A stretch of 64,000 nucleotides of DNA, taken from assembly GCA_036417435.1 (NCBI GenBank), contig CM070906.1, forward strand, positions 45,459,396-45,523,395, in the 5' to 3' direction. Source of the stretch: Inia geoffrensis (lineage: Eukaryota; Chordata; Mammalia; Artiodactyla; Iniidae). Position numbers and translations under genes: made by a program. This document shows positions 11,541 through 23,269 of the stretch, piece by piece; positions within the stretch are counted from its first letter, which is position 1; every line of letters starts with the position of its first letter. Under the pieces are notes generated by a model. The model saw only the letters and a program-made list of their open reading frames with translations, was not told where the DNA came from and ran no database searches.

Positions 11541-11548
11541 CCTTGTAT

Positions 11549-11605
11549 ATATTCTTTCAACAAATATTTACTGAGTTCCTACTATGGTCCAGGATCTAAA
11601 CTATA
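11549..11605 (-). repeat. L2/MIR 3'-end fragment, antisense
   Basis: TCTTTCAACAAATATTTACT, then GAGTTCCTACTATGGTCCAG, is the common antisense 3' end shared by L2-type and MIR-type elements. Too short to separate the families. Confidence 0.5.
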
Positions 11606-13339
11606 GAACGCTCTCAATCAATACAAACCACTGTTATGTTTATTATCAGCAACAGCATTAGCCCATCAATGCCAGTAGAGAAACATTACAAATAATTATT
11701 CATACTGTGACTTCAGGAGTCCCTTTGTTGGTGAGAAAGGGGTGGTAAGTAAAAAGTTACTTTTAACCCACTTAAAAAGGCATGTCTAGGGGAACAAGCT
11801 ATGACTGTACTTTTTCTAGATCTCTTTATTAAAATTACCTGGATTAGTTCTGATTTTGAAAGTAAAAAAAGAGATTTGGTGCTCCATAATTAATATTTAT
11901 TCATTTGATAGATTTTTAAAAGGTATATCAGGCTATTAGAGAAACAAACAGAAGTTGTCTTAAAAGAAGATATTTTAAATCTAGTAAGGGAGACAAAACG
12001 TGTGTAAGAATCAAAGTGTAGGATAAATGACACATTGATGACACAAGGTGCTAAAGAAGAAAGCTACATAATAGTGTATACTAAAAGTAAGCCTTATAAT
12101 AGCTTTAGGCTCTATGAATCCACTCTAAACTTGAAGCCTAGTACTGAAGCCTAGTACTGAAGCCTAGTACTGAAGCCCAGCGCCTTCCCTCTCACACAAT
12201 GTGACATCATAAATCAAATCAGTTCTTCCAAATGGAATTCCCAAAGAGCAAATAGAGGGCCTCAGAACTGCCATTCTTGGAAGCTGCTGGTATTCACACA
12301 TTTTATGACTTTCCTTTTTAAACTGATTGTGAAGCCTCCATTTTAGTGAATTTCTTTGGTTCTGCTCCTCTTTCTTTGTAACAAAAGGATAGCTATTTTG
12401 AGTCAATCCCTTGACACCAAGTGAAAAGAGAACAATCTTGTAGAGGAGAATTAGACACATTTAGAAGCTAAATATGGCAATCCTGTTAAGCAGTCTTGGA
12501 AAATTTCAAGGCAAAGGGACTCATAAGGAAATTGCAGTTGGGAAGAGAATAACAAGCATCTGAAAGTCAAAGTATAGGATGAGAGGAATAGTTACAAGTG
12601 CAAGTACAGAATCAGATAATTGAGGCAAAGTGTGTGCAGTGCCTTGAGCTCTTTAGAAGAAAGTACCACAACATAGAGAAATATTATTAGCTAATGCTGA
12701 ACTTTCCCAATATAATCAGCAGCTGAGGAAAAGCACAAGGAAAGATCACAATGTAGCAAAAATTCATTTAAACTTCAGGGCACACAATTGTTTAGAAAAA
12801 GCATTTAAAATACCCTAGGTAGGTGAGAAATGGGTAGTTACACAAGTCATTTGCCCCACTTGCAGGTAAACTGTGACCACAGATGAGAACACCTTAGAGC
12901 AGTTTATTTTGCCTACACCCAAAGACATGATCTCCACTAGATGTATAGGCACCACATTTGTGGAAAGGTAACTGTACGTCTCAAATCATAGGTAGCTAGG
13001 GAATATAAATTAAATCATATTCAAATAGATTTTAAGACATTTCCTCCAAAAAATATTTCTAAATAATAACATTAGAATTTAAAGCTCTATGGAGTACTTC
13101 CATAAATAAATCCATGCTAGCTGTGCCAGAATCTATGTTATTCCTAAAGATATAATGCCATTTCTTGTTCAAACTCTTGATGCTAAATCCAAGGTCACTT
13201 AATTTCCTCCCTCTAAGGTCATTCTCAATATCTTTCTCTTTCTCTGGAAGATCTCTTATATCGCATGATTTAAATTACAATATATTTTCTGAGAGTACAT
13301 CTCTAGTCGAGACTCTACTTCTAAACAAAACATAACCAT
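11606..13339. other. Mostly unique sequence, possible decayed L2
   Basis: Apart from the minisatellite at 12,132, only weak antisense L2-like sequence near 11,900-12,110 is suggested (AGTAAGGGAGACAAAACG, then GATGACACAAGGTGCTAAAG). The 98-codon minus-strand frame at 12,164-12,460 has no domain. Confidence 0.4.
12132..12179. repeat. 13-bp minisatellite, ~3.7 copies
   Basis: Unit TGAAGCCTAGTAC, present at 12,132-12,144, 12,145-12,157 and 12,158-12,170 without mismatch, then a partial fourth copy TGAAGCCCA. Identical copies suggest recent slippage. Confidence 0.95.
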
Positions 13340-13625
13340 ATATTTTCCACTGCCTATTCCACTTATGCTCCCTCATGGCTTACAGGTACCTCATGCCCAA
13401 TATACCCCAAACTGAGTTCATGAGCTTGACTCCCAAGCTTATTTGTCCTCCAGTCTTCATCATTTTATGAATAGGTACCATTATGCACTTATCTTCTCAG
13501 CACAGTCCTCGCAGTCATCTTTGACCTCCTCTCTACAAAACCATCCTATCCCCCTGCCCTATCTAATTAATCACCAAATCCATATATTCTACTCTCTAAA
13601 TGTTTTTAATGTGTCTATGACTGTA
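13340..13625 (+). repeat. L2 LINE fragment
   Basis: CCCCAAACTGAGTTCATGAG, then TCCTCCAGTCTTCATCA, then CAGTCATCTTTGACCTCCTC, in the order of an L2 segment upstream of the 3' end. A MIR follows directly. Confidence 0.7.
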
Positions 13626-13629
13626 ATGA

Positions 13630-13865
13630 TAATAAGAGCAAATACTTACACAGCATTAACTCTGTGACAAGCCCTGTCCTAAGTACTTTACGTATATTAA
13701 CTCATTTAATCCTATCGGTAACCCAATGAGTAAGTATTATTGTTACTATTTCTGTTTCACTAAAGAGGACATTAAGGCAGAAAGAAAGAAGTTAAATAAT
13801 TTGCCCAAGGTAGCCTAACTGGTCTGGTGGAAACCAGGATTTGAAACCAAATAATCTGGTTTCAG
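13630..13865 (-). repeat. MIR SINE (antisense)
   Basis: TTAACTCATTTAATCCTATC, then GAGTAAGTATTATTGTTAC, then TTGCCCAAGGTAGCC, then CAGGATTTGAAACC follow MIR reverse-complement order. Near full length. Confidence 0.88.
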
Positions 13866-14539
13866 GTTCCAAGTGGAATATATATACTACATATGTTGAG
13901 TCTCAGAAATACAATTGAAGACTCTTCCACAACAAGTATATACTTTCAATCTATCTATATTTATCGGTTCAGTAATACGACTGTATCTTTAAAAAAAAAT
14001 AACCTTAGTAATTCATGTTAAATACTCCATCTTTTTGCTTCCAACCTCATTGACCTCAGTCATGTTTCATTTTTAGCCACTCCAAAATTTCATTATAATC
14101 TTTCCTGATTCAAGCCGTCCCCTCCAGATTAGTAGTTTTCGTCCTTTAAAATTTTTTATGTCTTATTATTCCACAGCACATGCCATCTGAATTTTACCTT
14201 CTTCATGTGTCTTTTCCAACATACCTAATTAGAAGAATTTACCTTTTTTGTCAGTGCTACAGAATATTCTCACAAAACAAAAGGAAAGAAAAACTGGAGT
14301 GCAAAACAATTGTCTTCCTTCTCTGTTAACTTGGTGTTATGAACTAAGTAGTTTCAGGTTTGACATATTAGGTTAACACAGGGACACAGAATGAAGAGGA
14401 AAAATAAGAGACCACAAATGGGAAGGAAGAGAAAATTCCTATTTAGAATGAAATTAATATGATCTTTAAAAGGGAAAATGACAATAGGATAAAAGAAAAA
14501 AAAAACAGACAAATGTATAAACAACTCTAAATACTGGCT
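13866..14539. other. Unique sequence, nothing recognised
   Basis: Contains an A-rich run near 13,990 and another near 14,500. No gene or clear repeat. Confidence 0.5.
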
Positions 14540-14785
14540 CCATTTTCTGTTTCATGAATTCTACCTCACTGTTCAAAGGCCAACTCAAATAAAACTTCTC
14601 TGAACTTACCACCATGATAGCAACCTCAAGAATTCTCTCTCCCTCATCTACCTCCTAAAACATTTTATGCACTTTGGACTTACTTTTTCATTAGAGTATG
14701 TTTCAGGTTACATTATATATGGTGAGATGCCCACTTGCCTGATCCCACTAGACTTGTCAGCTTCTTCTGCCCTTGTGCCCAGGGC
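14540..14785 (+). repeat. L2 LINE fragment
   Basis: TCAAAGGCCAACTCAAATAA, then TTCTCTGAACTTACC, then ATTTTATGCACTTTGGAC, then GACTTGTCAGCTTCT: diverged L2 3' sequence in sense order. Confidence 0.6.
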
Positions 14786-14789
14786 AGTG

Positions 14790-15000
14790 TTGCAGAGTGC
14801 AAAGCATGTGGGCTCTGGAAAAGAACTAAGGTTAAATTATAGTTCTGTCACTTACTAGATGCAATATCTTCTCTCAATAACCTAAACTGTACAGTGGAGG
14901 TTACAATAACCCTCAGGGTTTTGGGGGAAATTTAATGAGATAGGTTGTATAAAGTTCCTGATATACTGTAGACATTCTGTAAAGGGAAGCTATTAGCTTT
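14790..15000 (+). repeat. MIR SINE
   Basis: AAAGCATGTGGGCTCTGGAA, then TATAGTTCTGTCACTTACTA, then ACCTAAACTGTACAGTGGAG, then TTTAATGAGATAGG, then a degraded tail. The order is right for MIR. Confidence 0.8.
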
Positions 15001-15037
15001 TTCATTGCAGATATACAATTGGTTCTATCAAGAACAG

Positions 15038-15145
15038 GAGAAGGAAGGAAGGAAGGAAGAGAGGGAGGGAGGGAGGGAGGGAAGGAGAGAGGGGCAGAGA
15101 GGGGGAGAGAGGGGGAGGGAGGGGGAGGGAGGGAAGAAAGAAGGT
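15038..15145. repeat. Purine-rich (GGAA)n/(GGGA)n microsatellite
   Basis: About 108 bp with almost no pyrimidine on the + strand: GGAA units passing into GGGA and GGGGA units. Homopurine mirror-like tracts of this type can form triplex DNA. The 83-codon minus-strand frame is just its translation (poly Pro/Ser/Leu). Confidence 0.93.
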
Positions 15146-17727
15146 AGGTCTCAACTCCAGTCACTCAATGTTTAGCGCAGGGCTCCATTCTTTGATGAGG
15201 TTGAGCTAGGAGAAGAGACGGGTACGAGATAGGAAGAGGGACCTAGATATAAACCTTATTCTGCATCATATAAACCTCGTTCTGCATCGTTAAGTCCAAG
15301 ACTTTATTGGGATAAGTGGGAAAAAGGGAGTACTGAAAATGAGTCAATATCCAATGTTTGTTGGTGCTGAAAGAAATTGAGAAGAGTAACACAGGAGCCT
15401 GGCTGTGCAGACTGCCTTCCAGATTCTGAGTATATGAATTAATTCCATGGTGGTGGTGGGTGTAGTAAAGCTATAAATATGTATAGAAAAGAATTCCATT
15501 TTTATCCATTATGGAAAATGACCCCTTTAAATGCTTTCGGTCATTTCTGAATACTCGGGGAGTGCCAGAGATCTGACTTCCCAGTCTACAGACTGGGAGT
15601 CCGTTTAAGCATCAAAGAGGTTTCTATGTTCATCATGGTATCAAACTAGAATTCAACAGCATTGCCACAAATGCCCCAAACTTTCCCAAATCAGTCTAGG
15701 ATTTTACCAATAGACACTCCCACATAGTAGTACCAGATAACAAAGAGCACTAAACCTCTCTGTGTCCCTAACAATTGCTGAGGGATCTGGCACAGCCTCA
15801 GGGCAAGTTCTTGTTACTTCTCCCAGGAGGAGTTGAATAATTATGTTGAACATCACAAGTGGGTGTGAAGAAGTGTTTGGAAGGGAAATGACACCAAATA
15901 GCTGAAGGAAAAGTACTGATGAAACAGTTGAAAAGAGAAGAGATGTAGAAAAGCAGTGAAGCAAGATGAAATTGCAATTCTCATAAATTTTCAATAGCTA
16001 TTGGCATAAAATTTTTTAATATCTTTGAAGTAGAATACTTAATTTGAGGTCATGAAATGAAATTAACCAGCTCCCCCAAACTGAAACTGAATATGTGATC
16101 AACTACTCATTCGCCCTGTGGCTGGAGGAAGGCAAATGAAAATGCCAAGATATGATTAACCCAAACTGAACTGGGTAGAAAGAAGACACTTGCCCATTTT
16201 AATTTGACTTATGGCTTAGCCACTGCATGGGGACCTTTGCACTGTTGTTGTATTTTACAGGAACTTCTAGAGAACAACCCTCGCAGCTGTGTTGATGCTT
16301 TTTTTTCTAAAGGAAAATATCAAGAAGACTGGCTCTTTAGCACTATTTTAATTATGCTCTGCTTGAAAGTATTGTACATGTGTGAATCTTGTGATCACGA
16401 CCTTAATTAGGATCATATTTAGATTCAGACTCAAACTGGACTGGATAATCATTTCTATTACCTTGTATTATATATGGGGAATCAAGTTCATGCCCGTTGT
16501 ACTGGAAGTACTATATAAATACAGGATCTTATTAGTGCCTTGTTCTCTCCACCTCTTGCTGTTTCTTTCCCCTTTCTGAAACCTGATATTATGTGTGTTT
16601 AGGAAGCAGCAAGAAAATATGCACCAGTAGTTTTTTTGTTTTGGGGTGGGGGCGGTGGACAGGGGGAATAGAGACCACAATTTCAAAACACATCTCTAGT
16701 TTGTTCTCTAATGAAAGTTGCATCCTCTTTCAGGTGGAAGGTGCTGCCACTGAGATGCATTGTCTTCATAAGTCCTATTCGGCCCAGCATTCTATTGAAA
16801 TAAGGGTCATAGCTTTCCTTGAAATATTGAAGTATTTTACATAAAGAAATTTGATATGGCTAGAAAAGAAATAATTGCTTCTGTCTTGAGAAGATGTAAA
16901 GAATTATGCTGCCTGTGATAATCTACTCAGGAAAATATTTCTCTAGCTTAAAAATCACATATAACTTGTAAGTGGTCGCTAGCTCTGAGGGGTTTTTTGG
17001 TGCATTAATATATTATTTTCCTTTTAAAGGTAATGAAAAATGAGTTCTAGGGTATTATTTTCTTGCTATAGGGAAGACTGATATAAAAGAGAAGTCCAGT
17101 AATGCCCCTCTGTGGCAAAAGCATGACATAGCTAGCTTCCTTTCACAGCATGAGGAAGCAAAGCCATTTCAAGCTCACCTGGTCTCTCCATTTATGAATT
17201 AGGTGTTTTGAAACTGAACAGCTAAAATAGAAGCAATCTGTATTACGCCCAGGAATGTAAATGATTAATAAGAATATATTATATTTAAATAAATCTAACC
17301 ACTGCAAAAAGCTTAGCTTATATATATATTCAGAAAATACTAATGGTGGCAGAATTTTAAAAGCATTTCCTTTTAATATAAGAACAGCTAACTCATTACT
17401 TAGAGAAACCAATGTTCTTGGCCACGAAAAAAAATCTTCAAAGGGTTACTGATGATATATACGGTGAGAAATAGTAAATATATTCCTTCTTTGTTCATTC
17501 CTTAGAACCTTAAATACTAAATATGTAACAAAAAGAAATAGTAGAGCAGAATGATAATTCCCTTGGAAACATCATGGTGTAGTCTCACAAAGTCAGCTTT
17601 ATTAGTGAATATACAGAGGCAACTCCAGATATCCCATTATTTAGGATGAAGAATATTAGCGGCTTAATCATTCTGGCTTCTCATTTTGTCCTTTTAAATG
17701 GTCTCCCTTGAAGAAAGAATGAATGAT
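15146..17727. other. Unique sequence, nothing recognised
   Basis: About 2.6 kb without a clear repeat. The frames at 15,704-15,994 (minus, 96 codons), 16,204-16,410, 16,593-16,844 and 17,143-17,412 show no domain, and none has a supported splice or start context. A TTTTACAG acceptor-like site at about 16,253-16,260 precedes a 50-codon frame, but no matching donor or similarity supports an exon. Confidence 0.5.
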
Positions 17728-17822
17728 GAAGGAAGGAAGGAAGGAAGGAAGGAAGGAAGGAAGGAAGGGAAGAAGGAAGGAAAGAAGGGAAGGAGGGAGG
17801 GAGGGAGGGAAGGAAGAAAAAT
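17728..17822. repeat. (GGAA)n microsatellite
   Basis: About ten GGAA units, then GGGA units, and an imperfect GAAA-rich tail. The 86-codon minus-strand frame across it is a translation artefact. Confidence 0.95.
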
Positions 17823-18254
17823 AAAGAAAGTGAGGAAAAGAGGGTGGAAGAAAGAAATATAGGCTGGTGGTATGAAGATCCCAAACTCTTTGGCTTTCTG
17901 TATTTCAAAATATAAAATACGTGCCTATATAAAGTGGGCATTTGACAGATTTCTCTGTATTATTCAATCCATTCCTAGTTTCAAAGAAAACCAAAAAAAT
18001 GTAGCCCCTCAATCGGCAGCAACAAGTCCAGCTAAAGCTCTGGGGATTTGATTACTGAAAGGAATAAGGGACAACAGATGTTGGAAGACAACTAGGCATC
18101 ATCACAGGGAGGACACACACACTGATCCACCTGTGGTATATGAGACTATCTGTGGTCTGTCTCTGCTCAACTATGCAGTTTCCCTATCAGAAAGGGAGTG
18201 GGGTATTGGAGGACACAAGCTTCACGTGTAAAGCGCACAATGTCACTCTACAAT
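17823..18254. other. Unique sequence, nothing recognised
   Basis: No gene or identifiable repeat. Ends where an L2 begins. Confidence 0.45.
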
Positions 18255-18560
18255 GGCAAGAGAGGCCCTCCGTGATCTAGCCTCTGCTCACTTCCACAGT
18301 CTAGCCTATCACTTCACCTACCCCCTCTCCCAACCCTCATAACACAAGTTTCTTATGTGCCTAAATTTTCTCCAAATGTAACAAAACATTCCACACCTCT
18401 AGGCCTCTGCTCATAAATTTCTTGTCCCCTAATTTCTCTTGATTAATTGATAATCTTCACTGACAACTCTGCTGAGGTGTACTATCCTCCAACAAGGTAC
18501 CTCTACTCTGCAGACTAAACTACAAGACCCTTCTGTCTGTTCCCTTAGTATCAGTCAAAT
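18255..18560 (+). repeat. L2 LINE fragment
   Basis: AGAGGCCCTCCGTGATCTAG, then CACTTCACCTACCCCC, then CACACCTCTAGGCCTCTGC, then TCCAACAAGGTACCTC: sense L2 3' order, diverged. Confidence 0.75.
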
Positions 18561-19517
18561 CATTGTCATTAATGCTCAACATTATAAAGATGCTCCTCTA
18601 CTTGACAAATGTTCAGGTTACAAGGACTCAATAATGTGAGAAAAGGGATACAACAAAAGAAAATAATGCTAACTTGATTCATTATCCCCATAAGTGACAG
18701 TACTCTCAATGTGGCCTTTGGATAGTGTTCTGATCTGTGGCCTGTGCACTGCATTTGAAGCATTATTCTGTTATGTATTTATTTATAGTGAAAAGTGAAA
18801 TCCAAAACACAAACATCTATATTTACAGTTTTATAGGATAAAAAAGAAACAAAAAGAGTTGAGGTCGATCCAATCAACATTTACATACAGGAACAGATGA
18901 GTCTCCTAAGAAGAGGGTAGAGTAGGGGATAGGAACCCAGGCCTGAGGCACACCATGGATGGAGGTTAGGTAGAAAAGAGCGAGCCAGGAATGGAAGGAG
19001 TATGAAGAGGTAAGGACATTGCAGGAAAATGACTACAATGTTCCCATTACTCTGTTATCCTAAATTTTCCCATGGTTTTGCCTCCATTCCTTAAGTTTGT
19101 AAGATTTCATTTCCTCATTTTTCTCCAGTGCCATTGGAAAAGAGGAAGTTTTCTTCTTGTTTTACAGGGAAGAAAATCTTTGGTTTATCTCACTTTTATA
19201 TTTCTGTTTACTTTTCTGTTAAAATAAAATGAAATTCTGATAAAAAAAATATTTACAGTTCTCATGTAACTGTCGATATATATATAAGTCATTTTGAACA
19301 AATGAATTTATGAGTGTGTGTGCAGCACTCTGGCATATGGCCCACCAAGCTGAAGTGTCAGGTGTAGCCACTTTGCACTGGGAACTCTGGGCCAGGTGCA
19401 AGGCCTCTACACTAGAGCAAATGCAACTAGATGAAGCACAAAGGAAAAGGAAAAAAAGGAACTATCCATGGCTGTACCTCTTTTGGAATCAATCAAATAA
19501 AGAATGTCCATCCAGAG
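18561..19517. other. Unique sequence, nothing recognised
   Basis: Short frames at 18,569-18,763, 19,219-19,401 and 19,310-19,549 have no motif. Ends at the 5' start of an L1. Confidence 0.5.
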
Positions 19518-21740
19518 AGACAGAGACTAGATGGTGTAGAAGGGCATGAGCTCATCTCTTCTCATAAAAACACCAAAATAACAACTAACTACTGAACAAC
19601 CATTGACAAAAAAAAAAAAAAATGCTGGAACCTGCCAAAAAAAAGAATATCCTACATCCAAAGACAAAGAAGAAGTCACAACAAGACGGTAAGAGGGGCG
19701 CAATCACAATAAAATCAAATCCCATACCCCCCAGGTAGGCGACCCACAAACTGGAAAATAATTATACCACAGAAATTCTCCTACATGAGTGAAAGTTCTG
19801 AGCTCCACATCAGGCTCCCCAGCCTGGGGGTTTGGCAATGGGAGGAGGAGCCCCCAGAGAATCTGGTTTTGAAGGCCAGCAGGGTTTGATCACAGGAATT
19901 CCACAGGACTGGGGGAAACAGAAACTCAATTCTTGGAGGGTGCATACAAGACCTTGTGAACAGCAGGACCCAAGGAAAAAAGCAGTGACCTCATCAGAGC
20001 CTCAGCTAGACCCACTTGATAGTATTGGAGGGTCTCCTGCAGAGGTAGGGGATAGCTGTGGCTCACTGCAGGGACACTGGTGGCAGTAGTTCTGTAGAGT
20101 ACTCATTGGCAGGAGCCCTTCTGGAGGTTACCATTTTCTCACGAAAACTTCACCAAACCCAACAGCCTGTAGGCTCCAGTGCTGGGATGCCTCAGGCCAA
20201 ACAACCAACAGGGCAGGAACACAGCCCCACCCATGAGCAGAGAGGCTGCTTAAAGTCTTCCTGAGCACACAGCTTCCCACTAAACACACCCCCTGACACA
20301 GCCCTGCCCACGAGAGGGACAAGATTCAGCTCCACCCACCAATGGGCAGGAACCAGTTCCTCCCACCAGGAAGCCTACACAGGCCTATCAGATAGCCTCG
20401 CCCACTACAGCGCAGACAGCACAAGCAAGAAGAACTACAACCTTGCAGCCTGTGGAACAGAAATCGCAATCACAGAAAGTTAGACAAAATGAGAAAGCAG
20501 GGAAATACGTCCCAGATGAAGGAACAAGATAAAACCCCAGAAGAACTAAGTGAAATGGAGATAGGCAATCTACATGAAAAATAATTCAGAGTAATGATAG
20601 TAAAGATGATCCAAGATCTTGGAAAAAGAATGAAGGCACAGATCGAGAAGATACAAGAAATGTTTAACAAAGACCTAGAAGAACTAAAGAATAAACAAAC
20701 AGAGATGAACAATATAATAACTGAAATGGAATCAATAGCAGAATAAATGAGGCAGAAGAACGGATACGTGAGTTGGAAGACAGAATGGTGGAAATCACTA
20801 CAGCAGAACAGAATAAAGAAAAAAGAATGAAAAGAAATGAGTACACCCTAAGAGACCTCTGGGACATTAAATGTACCAACATTCACATCATACAGGTCCT
20901 AGAAGGAGAAGAGAGAAAGAAAGGACCTGAGAAAATATTTGAGGAGATAATAGCTGAAAACTTCCCTAACATGAGGAAAGGAAATGGTCACCCGAGTCCA
21001 GGAAGCATAGAGAGTCCCAGGCAGGATAAACCCAAGTAGGAACACGCCAAGACACATAGTAATCAAACTGACTAAAATTAAAGACAAAGAAAAAATATGA
21101 AAAGCCAACAAGGGAAAAGCAACAAATAACATACAAGGGAACTTCCATAAGGTTATCAGCTGATTTCTCAGCAGAAACTCTACAGGCCAGAAGGAAGTGG
21201 CACAATATATTTAAAGTGATGAAAGGGAAGAATCTTCAACCAAGAATACTGTATCCAGCAAGGCTCTCATTCAGATTCAATGGAGAAGTCAAAAGTTTTA
21301 CAGACAAGAAAAAACTAAGAGAATTCAGCACCACCAGACTAGCTTTGCAACAAATGCTAGAGGAACTTATCTAGGCAGAAAAGAAAAGGCCACAACTAGA
21401 AACAAGAAAACTATGAATGAAAAAGCTCACCGGTAAAGGCAAACATACAGTAAAGGTAGGAAATCATCCACACACAAATATGATATCAAAACCAGCAATC
21501 GTGAGAAGAGGAGAATACAAATGCAGGGTATTGGAAATGCATTTGAAATGAAAAGACCAGCAATTTAAATCAATCTTGTTTATATACAGACTGCTATATC
21601 AAAACCTCATGGTAACCACAAACCTAAAATCTACAATAGATACACAAAAAAGAAAAAGGACTCCAAACACAACACTAAAGTTAGTCAGCAAATCACAAGA
21701 GAAGAGAACAAAAGAGGAAGGGATGAACAAATGAACTTAT
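19518..21740 (+). mobile_element. Old L1 with 5' UTR, ORF1 and inter-ORF region only
   Basis: Begins with a decayed form of the L1 start (ACTAGATGGTGTAGAAGG, compare AAGATGGCGG at 50,987) and an L1 5' UTR: TTGAAGGCCAGCAGGGTTTG, then GGAGGGTCTCCTGCAGAGG, then CCAGTGCTGGGATGCCTCAG. ORF1 remnants follow at 20,489-21,374. After it comes the inter-ORF segment of older L1 subfamilies (AACCTCATGGTAACCACAAA, then AAATCACAAGAGAAGAG). Sequence similarity stops at about 21,740 with no ORF2 and no poly(A). Because L1 copies are usually cut at the 5' end, loss of the 3' part implies a later deletion or an early-ended transcript. The end points are approximate and I could not identify a target-site duplication. 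Confidence 0.85.
20489..21374 (+). pseudogene. L1 ORF1 remnant
   Basis: L1 ORF1 encodes an RNA-binding trimeric chaperone (coiled coil, RRM, C-terminal domain). The start ATG is at 20,489 and a stop TAA follows as codon 32 (20,582-20,584). A later open stretch (20,773-21,039) still shows the DLWDIK region that leads into the RRM and an EKIFEEIIAENFPN block, then a frameshift near 20,985. After that, the C-terminal domain is readable only in other frames (TCATTCAGATTCAATGG near 21,269). The inherited stop TAG is at 21,372-21,374. Non-functional. Confidence 0.85.
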
Positions 21741-22564
21741 GTAAACCATATTTTCTCTGGAATCTAATCTTGTGTAACTAAAACTAACTGTCTAAATTGA
21801 AATATTCTATTTAATGACTATTTCGCTTACTAAACTGCAAACTCTTCAACTCTCAATTCATGTTTCATTCTTTCTTTCTCGGCACCTAGCACAGTCCCTA
21901 GTAAGCAGAAGCATTTCTAACTATAAACGCTTTCGTGGAATCTCAAAGGGGTCACATCAGAAGAACTTATCAATACATAGCTTCACTGTCTTTCTTCTCA
22001 CAGTATCACGCATGGCAGTTTCCAAAAGAGATTTGTTCTCCCTGAGTTCAGATGTCTCATAAAAGTAGAAATCTGAAAATCAATAAATTAAACTAAGCTT
22101 TAAAATGCACTAGTGGGGTTAATTTAGTAGAATTTTCTAATATTAATACATTTGTTTCCACAAATGTGACTCTTGCTTCCCTAAGGTAGGAGAAAGTACT
22201 AAAATCCCCAGACTCCCTCACAGCCACATAAACACATGTGATCTAGGCACCAACCATAAGGTCATCCATGGATGACTTTTCATTAATACATGAGCATGGT
22301 GTGGGTAGCATCAGAGGCATCTGGATTTTGGAGGATCACGAGATGCAAGTTGAATTCCTGATGCAAAACTGGAATCATCACTGGTATCACCAGTAGTTGC
22401 AGAAAGATCGAATTCCTAGAATACACTGCTTCACAGTGCCCACAGTATAATCAAAGGTTTCCTCACCAAGCCCAGTTGAGTGTAGAACATTGTTCGTAAA
22501 AGTTTAGCCTCAAGTCTGTTCCTCCAGAACTCCCAGCAATTCTGAAAATATTTGATATCTTTTA
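21741..22564. other. Mostly unique sequence, possible L2 piece
   Basis: About 21,800-21,925 has weak sense L2 3' features (ACTAAACTGCAAACTCTTCA, then CACCTAGCACAGTCCCTAGT). The remainder is not recognised, and the 82-codon frame at 21,814-22,062 overlaps the possible L2. Confidence 0.45.
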
Positions 22565-22670
22565 ATGTGTGGTCCACAACCACAGCATCAGCATCCCCTG
22601 GGAACTTAGGAATTTAAACTATTGGGTCCCACTCTAGATCTACTGAATCAACAAAGGTGTTTAAATGAAT
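22565..22670 (-). repeat. MER5-like hAT-Charlie transposon fragment
   Basis: TGTGGTCCACAACCACAGCA, then TCAGCATCCCCTGGGAACTT, then GGGTCCCACTCTAGATCTAC, then TGAATCA: the antisense order of MER5A/B. Truncated at one end. Confidence 0.8.
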
Positions 22671-23269
22671 CTATTTTCTATTATTTGCAATCAAGAGCCC
22701 TGATTGGCATATCTAGCAGTCATTACTTGCCTTTGTCAGGAGACTGCATTTTGCTAGGCTACCTAATTAAAGGCCTGAACTACAGCTAAAGGGTTCCCAT
22801 GGCTTGGCAGATTGAAAGCAAAACTAGAAAGAGATCAGGATCTCTCTTACCTAGAAACAAATGAAGACACCTTTCTTTTCAATACCTTTTATTCAAAATT
22901 GAGTCTGTAAAATGAAATGTTTATAAAAGGCAACATTATTATGTTTTTTTGTTTCTTCATTTGATTTAATTACTCAGACTTCTTAATGAAGGGATGCTTT
23001 CAAATTTTATGATTACTTGCCTTCTAAAGCACTTGGCTTTGTCTAGAGTCTGGAAAGAATTATTTCATTCAATCATGTTTTCCTGTTGTGGAATCTTAAA
23101 ATTTTGAGTAAAAAGGTAAGGTAATTTTTTATAATATCCTAAATTTTAAAATCTAAGTATGTTTTTGGTTAATACAGGAAAGAGACAGCTATGAAGTTGC
23201 ATCCAAGGTGAAAGGTGAAAGAAAAGCCATTCTGCCTAAAAACATCATCCCACAGGCTTGTTACTGTGC
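22671..23269. other. Unique sequence, nothing recognised
   Basis: AT-rich, no frame of note. Confidence 0.5.

Noticed and set aside
14913..15164. 83-codon Pro/Ser/Leu-rich minus-strand protein
   Set aside because: It is the translation of a purine-rich microsatellite.
16204..16410. Possible exon with a TTTTACAG acceptor-like site before a 50-codon frame
   Set aside because: A pyrimidine-AG string is common by chance, no donor site or similarity supports it, and the frame is not related to a family I know.
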